Origin: Chloroflexota bacterium
GTDB lineage: Bacteria > Chloroflexota > Dehalococcoidia > JAUQQI01
Reading direction: 5' to 3'
DNA: 5,077 nucleotides
Assembly (NCBI GenBank): GCA_030549955.1
Contig: JAUQQI010000149.1
Span: forward strand, 1-5,077
Shown piece after piece: positions 1 to 5,077 of this stretch. A model generated the notes under the pieces. The model was not told the origin of the DNA. It did no database searches and worked only from the letters and a program-made list of their open reading frames with translations. The first letter of the stretch is position 1. Each line of letters starts with the position of its first letter. The position numbers and the translations under genes are program-made.

Positions 1-902
1 CCAGGCGCATCTTCTAGCTCCAGGATTTTCTCGGGCCGGAGGGCGCGCTGAGACCGGTCAAATTTCAGGATGCCGAGAAAGGCCCCGGCGGCGCTATAGG
101 CCCGCACCCGCAGGCCGTCAGGCAGGCTCCCACGGTAGGGCAGAGCCTGCCCGCTCCGGAGCCGCCGGGCTGTCTCCGGGCCGACAATTACCGCCGGCCA
201 CCCAAGGAGTGGCTCATCCGGCGGATAAAGGATATCAGAAACCCGACCGGCGCCGACGAGTTCTTTAAGGGTATTGGGGGTCACGGCGTCCTCAAGCCGG
301 AACGGCCCAACCCGGAGCCGAACCAGTCCCGACAGGTGGGCCCCGCACCCGAGCCGCTGGCCGATATCCCGGGCGAGGGACCGGATGTAGGTGCCCCGGC
401 CAACCTCGGCTTCAACGACCAGTCGAGGCGGCTCGAATTCCAGCAGGTCCAGCCGGTAGACCATCACCTCCCGGGCTTCGACTTCCACGGGCACACCCCG
501 CCGGGAGAGCTCGTAGGCCCGCCGGCCGGCCACTTTGACGGCCGAATAGGCCGGAGGCCGCTGGCGGATGCGGCCGACAAATTCGGCCAGCACTGCCCGC
601 ACCTGCGGCTCGTCGATGCCGGTGAGGGGGCGGGTCGCCAGGACCCGGCCCTCGGCGTCGTCGGTATCGGTTGTGACACCCAGGGTAATCTCGGCCCGGT
701 ATACCTTCGGTTGCTCGAGAATATATTCGACGACCCGGGTGGCTGGGCCGACGCAGACGGGCAAGACGCCGGCGGCCAGGGGGTCCAGGGTGCCGGCGTG
801 GCCGACGCGGCGGGCTCCGGTCAGCCGCCGGACGATGCTTACAACCCGGGCCGAGGTAATGCCCGGCGGCTTGTTGATGTTAAAAATGCCGTTCCAGTCC
901 AA
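1..902 (-). CDS. truB: tRNA pseudouridine(55) synthase TruB, 3' end cut by window edge
   Basis: TruB isomerises uridine 55 in the T-loop of tRNAs to pseudouridine and also acts as a tRNA chaperone in the cytoplasm. I translated this frame by hand; 300 codons are visible and no stop is reached. The N-terminus reads NGIFNINKPPGITSARVV, the usual TruB opening. GHAGTLDPLAAGVL follows, with the catalytic Asp at residue 40. KVYRAEITLG has the active-site Tyr at 68, and RPPAYSAVKVAGRRAYELS spans about 115-133. GTYIRSLARDIG carries the conserved Arg at 174. Residues from about 230 on look like the PUA-like C-terminal domain (for example SGQALP near 250). TruB proteins are usually near 300 residues, so probably only a few are missing. 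The start is TTG at 902-900. An in-frame TAA lies at 932-930, and no ATG or GTG lies between it and the conserved N-terminus. The start is four bases after the rbfA stop with no clear Shine-Dalgarno, which suggests coupled translation. Identity is very secure; the start is well supported. Confidence 0.95.
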   Translation of the reverse strand, partial: MDWNGIFNINKPPGITSARVVSIVRRLTGARRVGHAGTLDPLAAGVLPVCVGPATRVVEYILEQPKVYRAEITLGVTTDTDDAEGRVLATRPLTGIDEPQVRAVLAEFVGRIRQRPPAYSAVKVAGRRAYELSRRGVPVEVEAREVMVYRLDLLEFEPPRLVVEAEVGRGTYIRSLARDIGQRLGCGAHLSGLVRLRVGPFRLEDAVTPNTLKELVGAGRVSDILYPPDEPLLGWPAVIVGPETARRLRSGQALPYRGSLPDGLRVRAYSAAGAFLGILKFDRSQRALRPEKILELEDAP

Positions 903-906
903 GGGG

Positions 907-1287
907 TCACGACTCGGTCGGTTCGGCCTTTACCCGGGCTTCCCGCTCGGCCGCGACCTCCCGGAGGAGTTCGGCGATCCGGGCGCCCCGCTCGATGGAG
1001 CGGTCCCGCTCGAAGATAAGGGCCGGAACCTGCTTCATCCGGAGGCGGGCCGAGAGCTCCCGCCGCAGGAATCCGGCCGCCCCCCGGAGGGCCTCCAGGG
1101 CCCGCTCGCTCTCGGTTTCGGAGCCGTAGATGCTCACGAAAACCTTCGCCGTTCGGAGGTCGGGCGAGGTTTCGACACCGGTGATGCTGACCATGACGCC
1201 GAGCCTGGGGTCTTTCAGCTCCCGGGTCAGCAGGTCGGCAATCTCCTGTTGGAGCAGGTGGTTGACGCGGTCAAGCCGGCGGCTCAT
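907..1287 (-). CDS. rbfA: 30S ribosome-binding factor RbfA
   Basis: RbfA is a small single-domain KH-type protein that binds the immature 30S subunit near the 5' end of 16S rRNA and assists late maturation, notably in the cold. The 126-residue product has normal family length. Visible family signatures are RLDRVNHLLQQEIADLL near the start, KDPRLG (25-30) and SPDLRTAKVFVS (41-52). Next comes the AAG of the interrupted KH turn (70-72), then FLRRELSARLRMKQVPAL (73-90) and IFERD (91-95). The tail from about 110 is charged and probably flexible. The ATG at 1287 is preceded by AGGAGG with a five-base spacer, which fixes the start. It lies 37 bases after infB and four bases before truB, the usual order in this operon. 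Nothing in the sequence looks broken. Confidence 0.96.
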   Translation of the reverse strand: MSRRLDRVNHLLQQEIADLLTRELKDPRLGVMVSITGVETSPDLRTAKVFVSIYGSETESERALEALRGAAGFLRRELSARLRMKQVPALIFERDRSIERGARIAELLREVAAEREARVKAEPTES

Positions 1288-1292
1288 GGCAT

Positions 1293-1298
1293 CCTCCT
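1293..1298 (-). promoter_or_regulatory. Shine-Dalgarno of rbfA
   Basis: AGGAGG on the minus strand lies five bases before the rbfA ATG. It is a full match to the anti-Shine-Dalgarno core and supports the start at 1287. Confidence 0.85.
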
Positions 1299-1302
1299 GA
1301 CT

Positions 1303-1318
1303 GGCCGGCGGGCCGGCC
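1303..1318 (-). other. GC-rich inverted repeat between infB and rbfA
   Basis: GGCCGGC and GCCGGCC form perfect seven-base arms around two bases; as RNA this would be a six-pair stem with a four-base loop. It sits between the infB stop and the rbfA Shine-Dalgarno and has no T-tract, so it is not a standard intrinsic terminator. It could be an mRNA hairpin that affects stability or access to the rbfA ribosome-binding site. In DNA this GC-rich such a repeat may also arise by chance. Confidence 0.45.
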
Positions 1319-1324
1319 CCGGCC

Positions 1325-3127
1325 TCAGGCTACGGCTTCCTGACCGTAAACTTCCAGAATGTCGCCGGGCCGAAAGTCGCCGAAGCCCTCGATGCCGACG
1401 CCGCACTCGAACCCGGCGGCCACCTCCCGGACATCCTCTTTGAAGCGGCGTAGGCTGGTCACCCGGCCGTCAAAGATGGCCTTCCCGTCCCGGAGAATCC
1501 GCACCCGCTGGCCCCGAATAATCTTGCCGTCAAGCACGTAGCAGCCGGCGACCTGCTGGCCGGTCCGGCCGATCTGAAAGACCTGCCGGACTTCAGCCCG
1601 GCCGTAGATAACCTCCCGGTAGGTCGGTTCCCGCAGGCCGGCCAGGGCCTTTTCGACGTCCTCGAGCAGGTGGTAGATGATGTCGTACTGGCGGATTTCA
1701 ACCCCTTCGGCCTCGGCGAGGGCCCGGGCGCCCGGCTCAAGCCGGGTATTAAAGCCGATAATAATCGCCCCCGAGGCCGCGGCCAGAAGCACGTCCGATT
1801 CGGTGATGGTGCCGCTGGCGGCGTGGATGACCCGGATGCGTGTCTCGTACTTTTCGTTGAGCCGCTCGAGGGCGGTCCGGATCGCCTCGACACTACCCTG
1901 AACGTCGGCTTTGAGGATTACGAGCAGTTCAGCCGGCTTCCCGGCCCGGGCCTGTCTGGCCACCGTCTCCAGGGTGATTGCCCGGGCGGCGACTGCCTCC
2001 CGCTCGACCCGACGGGCCTCCCGCCGCTCCTCCGCGATGCGCTGGGCCTGGTCCTCATCCTCGAGAACCTGGAGGATATCCCCGACGACCGGGACGTCTT
2101 CAAAGCCGAGAACCTCGACCGGGGTGGACGGCCCGGCCTCCTTCACCCGCCGGCCCCGGTCGTCGACCATCGCCTTCACCTTGCCCCAGGTCTCCCCGGC
2201 CACGAAAATGTCCCCGACCCGGAGGGTCCCGTTCTGGACCAGGACGGTGGCCACCGGGCCGCGGTTTTTATCAAGCCGGGCCTCGATAATCGTGCCGACC
2301 GCCGGCCGGTCAGGATTGGCTTTAAGCTCGAGAATTTCGGCCAGAATCAGAATATTTTCCAGGAGCAGGTCAATGCCCTCCCCGGTTCGGGCCGAGATCG
2401 GGACAGTTATCGTGTCCCCGCCCCACTCCTCCGGGATCAGGCCCAGCTCGGCGACCTGCTGCTTTACCCGCTCAACGTTGGCATCGGGCTTATCAACTTT
2501 GTTGATGGCGACGACAATCGGGACCCCGGCCGCCCGGGCGTGGTTCACCGCCTCAACGGTCTGGGGCATGACGCCGTCGTCGGCGGCGACCACGAGCACA
2601 ACAATGTCGGTGACCTGGGCCCCCCGGGCCCGCATCGCCGTGAAAGCCTCGTGGCCTGGCGTATCAATAAATGTTATCTTCTGGCCGTTAACTTCGGCCT
2701 GATAGGCGCCGATATGCTGGGTGATGCCCCCGGCCTCCTGCTCGGCAACCCGGGTCCGCCGGACCCGGTCAAGGAGGGTAGTCTTACCGTGGTCGACGTG
2801 GCCCATGACGGTGACAACGGGCGGCCTGAGCTTGAGCTTCGCCGGGTCCTCCTCAGCGAGCATCCGCTTAAAGCTCGCGTAGTCGGTAACGAGCAGGGCC
2901 GAGGGCGCGGCTTCGGCCCGCCTCGGCTTGATGCTCACCCCGAAGCGGGGGCCAACCCGGGCGGCAACCTCGCAGTCGATGGCCTGATTTATGGTCGCAA
3001 AGACGCCCTGCTTCATTAGTTCTTTAATGACTTCAATCGGGCTTGCGCCGATAAGCTCGGCCAGCTCCGCGACCGTAATGACCGGCGGAATTTCAACGGT
3101 TCGGGTTTCGGCAACGTGGGATTCCAT
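1325..3127 (-). CDS. infB: Translation initiation factor IF-2, short form
   Basis: IF-2 is the GTPase that binds formyl-Met initiator tRNA and promotes joining of the 30S and 50S subunits. The 600-residue product contains one IF2_N domain (about 12-68, with [20 protein letters not shown] and [11 protein letters not shown]). A linker of only some 30 residues follows. The GTPase domain starts near 102: P-loop GHVDHGKT (109-116), switch I GGIT (133-136), DTPGHE (155-160), NKVD (209-212) and SAR (245-247). Domain II covers about 277-355, followed by a charged helical stretch (356-385) and domain III near 398-490 ([13 protein letters not shown]). The C-terminal initiator-tRNA-binding domain is about 505-595 and includes [11 protein letters not shown] with the conserved Cys 575. 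All GTPase motifs are intact. The long charged N-terminal region of E. coli IF-2 is absent. The ATG at 3127 has AGGAG eight bases upstream and follows ylxR by 15 bases. Confidence 0.98.
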   Translation of the reverse strand: MESHVAETRTVEIPPVITVAELAELIGASPIEVIKELMKQGVFATINQAIDCEVAARVGPRFGVSIKPRRAEAAPSALLVTDYASFKRMLAEEDPAKLKLRPPVVTVMGHVDHGKTTLLDRVRRTRVAEQEAGGITQHIGAYQAEVNGQKITFIDTPGHEAFTAMRARGAQVTDIVVLVVAADDGVMPQTVEAVNHARAAGVPIVVAINKVDKPDANVERVKQQVAELGLIPEEWGGDTITVPISARTGEGIDLLLENILILAEILELKANPDRPAVGTIIEARLDKNRGPVATVLVQNGTLRVGDIFVAGETWGKVKAMVDDRGRRVKEAGPSTPVEVLGFEDVPVVGDILQVLEDEDQAQRIAEERREARRVEREAVAARAITLETVARQARAGKPAELLVILKADVQGSVEAIRTALERLNEKYETRIRVIHAASGTITESDVLLAAASGAIIIGFNTRLEPGARALAEAEGVEIRQYDIIYHLLEDVEKALAGLREPTYREVIYGRAEVRQVFQIGRTGQQVAGCYVLDGKIIRGQRVRILRDGKAIFDGRVTSLRRFKEDVREVAAGFECGVGIEGFGDFRPGDILEVYGQEAVA

Positions 3128-3135
3128 CTGGACGT

Positions 3136-3140
3136 CTCCT
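3136..3140 (-). promoter_or_regulatory. Shine-Dalgarno of infB
   Basis: AGGAG on the minus strand begins just after the ylxR TAA stop and ends eight bases before the infB ATG. It supports the 600-residue start for IF-2. Confidence 0.8.
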
Positions 3141-3142
3141 TA

Positions 3143-3463
3143 TTATGCACCGGCAGGCGCCGCCGGAGCCGCCGCCTCACCCAGCGTCTCGGCAAAGGCG
3201 GCCAGCCGGGCCCGGTCGTCGGCCGTCAGGGTCGTTCGGAGGGCAATGTCAAGGATGTTCGACTTGAGGGCCCGGCCCCAGCAGGCCCGATTCGGGCAAA
3301 GGTAGGCGCCCCGGCCGTTCTTCTTGCCGGTCAGGTCAACCTCGACCGGTCCGGCCAGCGTCCTGACAACCCGGATAAGCTGCCGCTTCGGCTGCGTAAC
3401 CCGGCAGGCCACGCAGGTCCGCATCGGGACGTGCTTCGGGCGGGGACCACCCTTCCTGGTCAT
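3143..3463 (-). CDS. ylxR: YlxR/RnpM family RNA-binding protein (DUF448)
   Basis: This is a small basic protein of the YlxR (DUF448) family, found between nusA and infB in many bacteria. The B. subtilis member, renamed RnpM, has been reported to bind RNase P RNA; the role here is inferred from that. The 106-residue product shows the family motifs RTCVACR (15-21), PKRQLIRVVR (25-34), the invariant block GRGAYLCP (50-57) and a basic helix from about 63. Its last dozen residues are Ala/Pro-rich and probably disordered. Cysteines 17, 20, 56 and 61 give a CxxC...CxxxxC arrangement that could bind a metal, although the B. subtilis and pneumococcal proteins as I recall them lack this set. The ATG at 3463 overlaps the nusA TGA as ATGA, with GAGG eight bases upstream, so translation is probably coupled to nusA. 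Confidence 0.93.
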   Translation of the reverse strand: MTRKGGPRPKHVPMRTCVACRVTQPKRQLIRVVRTLAGPVEVDLTGKKNGRGAYLCPNRACWGRALKSNILDIALRTTLTADDRARLAAFAETLGEAAAPAAPAGA

Positions 3464-4917
3464 CGGATGCGCCTCAGGAGTTCTTCGTACTCCTCTTCTT
3501 CTTCAAGTTCGACCGTCACCCGCGGCCGCTTAGCCTTCTTGGGCTTGCCCGGAGGCGCCCGTTCCTCCTCACCCTTCTTCTTTTTGATGTCAAGCTCCCG
3601 GGTTATTTGCAGGTCCTCAGCAAATCGGAGGACCCTGGGCGCTTCGGCGACCGGCTCAGGCTCGGGCGCAACCTCGACCGGCTCGGCCGCAACTTCCCCG
3701 GCCACCGGCAACGCCTCTTCGGGCACCCCGGCCGCGACCGGTTCAACCCCGGACGGGGCTTCAGTCGGGCCCGGCAAAACGGCCTCGGGCACCGGTTCCG
3801 CCACCGCGGCTACCGGCTCAGGTACCGGGACTGCCCCGGCAGCCCGAGCCGCAGCTTCAGCCTCCTTCGCCAGGCGTTCGGCCCGGGCAACCGATGCGGC
3901 CTTGATGTCGATCCGCCAGCCGGTCAGCCTGGCCGCCAGCCGGGCATTCTGACCCTCCTTGCCGATGGCCAGCGAGAGCTGGCGGTCAGGCACGATGACG
4001 GTTGCGGTCTTTTCGGCCTCACTGATCTCGACCGAGAGGACCTGGGCCGGGCTGAGCGCCTCGGCGACAAAGACTGCCGGGTCAGGGTTCCAGAGGACCA
4101 CGTCGATCTTCTCACCGCTGAGCTCATTTACGATGTTCTGGATCCGGACGCCCCGCAGGCCAATGCAGGCCCCCCGGGCATCGACCCCCGGCTGGCGGGA
4201 CCAGACCGCGACCTTACTGCGGGAGCCGGGCTCCCGGGCAATGGCCTTTATCTCGACGATCCCGTTGTAGACCTCCGGGACCTCCATCTCGAGGAGCCGC
4301 TTGAGAAAGTCCTTGTGGGTTCGCGAGACGACGAGCTGGGGTCCCTTGGGGGTCTTGCGGACCTCCATGAGATAAGCCTTGAGCCGCTGGCCGGGCCGGT
4401 AGGTCTCACCCGGGATCTGCTCCGAAGCCGGCAGAACCGCCTCGACTTTGCCAAGGTCAAGGGTGACCTGCTTGGAGTCGACCCGCTGGACAATTCCAGT
4501 GACGATTTCGCCGACCTGGTCGAGATAACTACGGTAGATGTCCTCCCGTTCGGCCTCCTTGATGCCCTGGAGGAAGACCTGCCTGGCGGTCTGGGCGGCG
4601 ATCCGCCCGACCGAGTCCTGGGGGATCTCCACCTCGATGGCCTGCCCGACCTGGGCATCCGGCTTGTGCCGCCGGGCGTCGGCCAGGCTTATCTGGGTGC
4701 GGGGGTCCTCAACCTTCTCGACGACCGTTTTCGTGACGAAGACCCGGATCGTCCCCGTCGAAACCGAGATATCGGCCCGAACGTTCTGAGTGCCGAGCTC
4801 CCGCCGGAAAGCCGTCACGATCCCCCGCTTAAGCAGGTCCACAACGACTTCGAGCGGCAGGTTTTTCTCGGCCGCAAGCTGCGTCAACGCCCGTGTAAAT
4901 TCGGTTCGTGAAAGCAT
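3460..4917 (-). CDS. nusA: Transcription termination/antitermination factor NusA with long C-terminal extension
   Basis: NusA binds RNA polymerase near the RNA exit channel and modulates pausing, intrinsic termination and antitermination. The 485-residue product has an N-terminal polymerase-binding domain (1-125, EFTRALTQLAAEKNLPLEVV, then GRIAAQTARQV at 104-114). The S1 domain is about 135-199. KH1 is about 200-280 with its GLRG loop at 253-256, and KH2 is about 281-345 with GKEG at 319-322. An Ala/Pro/Glu/Val-rich linker (346-427) and a charged tail (428-485: KKKK, KPKKAKRPR, then EEEEEYEE) follow. That tail does not resemble the acidic repeats of E. coli NusA. The ATG at 4917 is chosen because families begin close to the EF..AL motif and AAGGAGGGG lies 9-11 bases upstream. 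In-frame ATG 4953, GTG 4956 and TTG 5061 would add non-conserved residues and lack a Shine-Dalgarno. It is the first gene of the visible operon. Confidence 0.97.
   Translation of the reverse strand: MLSRTEFTRALTQLAAEKNLPLEVVVDLLKRGIVTAFRRELGTQNVRADISVSTGTIRVFVTKTVVEKVEDPRTQISLADARRHKPDAQVGQAIEVEIPQDSVGRIAAQTARQVFLQGIKEAEREDIYRSYLDQVGEIVTGIVQRVDSKQVTLDLGKVEAVLPASEQIPGETYRPGQRLKAYLMEVRKTPKGPQLVVSRTHKDFLKRLLEMEVPEVYNGIVEIKAIAREPGSRSKVAVWSRQPGVDARGACIGLRGVRIQNIVNELSGEKIDVVLWNPDPAVFVAEALSPAQVLSVEISEAEKTATVIVPDRQLSLAIGKEGQNARLAARLTGWRIDIKAASVARAERLAKEAEAAARAAGAVPVPEPVAAVAEPVPEAVLPGPTEAPSGVEPVAAGVPEEALPVAGEVAAEPVEVAPEPEPVAEAPRVLRFAEDLQITRELDIKKKKGEEERAPPGKPKKAKRPRVTVELEEEEEYEELLRRIR
3637..3882 (-). 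repeat. Low-complexity Ala/Pro/Glu/Val linker coding segment in nusA
   Basis: NusA residues 346-427 begin with an Ala-rich, probably helical stretch and continue as an Ala/Pro/Glu/Val linker. The tripeptide EPV occurs five times, at residues 367, 374, 392, 412 and 421. The DNA is built from related short units, for example variants of accggt and ccggct. Such a segment is likely disordered and prone to length change between strains. It separates the conserved KH2 domain from the charged tail. Confidence 0.75.
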
Positions 4918-4926
4918 TCCGCCAAG

Positions 4927-4935
4927 CCCCTCCTT
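4927..4935 (-). promoter_or_regulatory. Shine-Dalgarno of nusA
   Basis: AAGGAGGGG on the minus strand lies 9 to 11 bases from the ATG at 4917, depending on the pairing register. It would lie inside the coding sequence if translation began at the in-frame ATG 4953, so it favours 4917. Confidence 0.75.
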
Positions 4936-4956
4936 GGGCGCAAAACACTCCATCAC

Positions 4957-4992
4957 AAAATTGGGGCCGTCCAGCTGGACCGCCCCGGTTTT
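4957..4992 (-). terminator. Terminator- or attenuator-like hairpin upstream of nusA
   Basis: On the minus strand AAAACC is followed by GGGGC, one unpaired G, GUCC, loop AGCU, GGAC, one unpaired G, GCCCC, then AA and UUUU. The stem has nine pairs interrupted by a G-G mismatch, and its core GTCCAGCTGGAC is a perfect 12-base palindrome. Because AAAA lies on one side and TTTT on the other, both strands show the stem plus T-tract layout. The T-tract is only four bases, so termination may be weak. It ends 39 bases before the nusA start and just before its Shine-Dalgarno. It could end an upstream unit or attenuate the nusA operon; the sequence alone cannot separate these. Confidence 0.55.
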
Positions 4993-5077
4993 GACGACCT
5001 GCGTGCACCTCGGGTTCAGGACCCTACTGGCAGCCCAGCACGGGCCGGCCACGCGATACAAGCACCGTCCAACCGTG
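4993..5077 (-). other. Unassigned region upstream of nusA, foldable as RNA
   Basis: No recognisable RimP C-terminus, tRNA or other known gene is seen here. As minus-strand RNA, 5046-5035 can pair with 5030-5020 (11 pairs including G-U pairs, one bulged G at 5041, loop GCUG). This helix can stack on pairing of 5054-5047 with 5009-5001. One reading frame stays open from the window edge to a TAG at 5026-5024, so an upstream protein could end there instead. The nusA frame is also open through this stretch but carries no conserved residues. The region may be the 3' part of an RNA, a structured leader, or the tail of an unknown gene. Confidence 0.3.

Noticed and set aside
336..1443. Plus-strand open frames (336-1019 and 568-1443) opposite truB and rbfA.
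   Set aside because: They overlap each other in different frames and lie antisense to two well-supported genes; their products are Arg/Pro/Gly-rich with no family features.
1670..3019. Plus-strand open frame of 449 codons opposite infB.
   Set aside because: It is fully antisense to a clear IF-2 gene, its translation is Gly/Pro/Asp/Arg-rich with no recognisable family motif, and long antisense open frames are expected in GC-rich genes.
3607..4911. Plus-strand open frame of 434 codons opposite nusA.
   Set aside because: It mirrors the nusA coding sequence and its composition is a by-product of nusA codon bias; no motif or ribosome-binding site supports it.
4938..4972. A sigma-70 type promoter just before nusA (TGGACG and TGTTTT-like boxes).
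   Set aside because: The boxes match the consensus poorly and overlap the hairpin, so the signal is no better than chance.
3460..5061. nusA extended to a TTG at 5061 (533 residues).
   Set aside because: The extra 48 residues show no conservation with NusA and cross the hairpin region; the ATG at 4917 has a Shine-Dalgarno and begins at the conserved N-terminal domain.
4993..5077. SRP RNA or tRNA in the upstream region.
   Set aside because: No SRP tetraloop core and no tRNA cloverleaf or T-loop consensus is seen; the resemblance is limited to short GC-rich words.
1..5077. A novel accessory system, mobile element or CRISPR array.
   Set aside because: The window is filled by five conserved housekeeping genes with short gaps; there are no direct repeat arrays, transposase motifs or insertion boundaries.

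Overview
The window is one minus-strand operon of the translation and transcription core. In transcription order (high to low coordinates) it runs nusA, ylxR (rnpM), infB, rbfA, truB. All five genes are identified from family motifs visible in the translations. TruB runs off the left edge with 300 codons visible. The order matches the widely conserved bacterial nusA-infB cluster. It is a conserved housekeeping locus, and I see no mobile element, CRISPR array, defence gene or other accessory system in it.

Organism: the DNA is GC-rich with mostly G or C in third codon positions. IF-2 is very short (600 residues), with a single N-terminal domain joined almost directly to the GTPase domain. NusA has normal core domains plus a long Ala/Pro/Glu/Val linker and a charged tail. 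Together these suggest a GC-rich Chloroflexota bacterium, possibly of the Dehalococcoidia. This is an inference from recalled family features, not from a database search; a Thermus-like or other deep-branching lineage cannot be excluded.

Layout: 5077-4993 is upstream sequence with no recognisable RimP C-terminus and foldable RNA. 4992-4957 is a terminator- or attenuator-like hairpin flanked by A and T tracts. nusA is 4917-3460. ylxR is 3463-3143 and overlaps nusA by four bases (ATGA). infB is 3127-1325, 15 bases after ylxR. A 37-base gap holding a GC-rich inverted repeat and a strong Shine-Dalgarno precedes rbfA (1287-907). truB starts at a TTG at 902, four bases after the rbfA stop, and continues past position 1. 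Gene-to-gene gaps are 37 bases or less, so the five genes are very probably co-transcribed.

The products act at linked steps of gene expression. NusA controls RNA polymerase pausing and termination, YlxR is a small RNA-binding protein, IF-2 delivers initiator tRNA to the ribosome, RbfA matures the 30S subunit, and TruB modifies tRNA position 55. The points most worth checking are the hairpin and upstream RNA before nusA, the NusA C-terminal extension, and the TTG start of truB without a Shine-Dalgarno.
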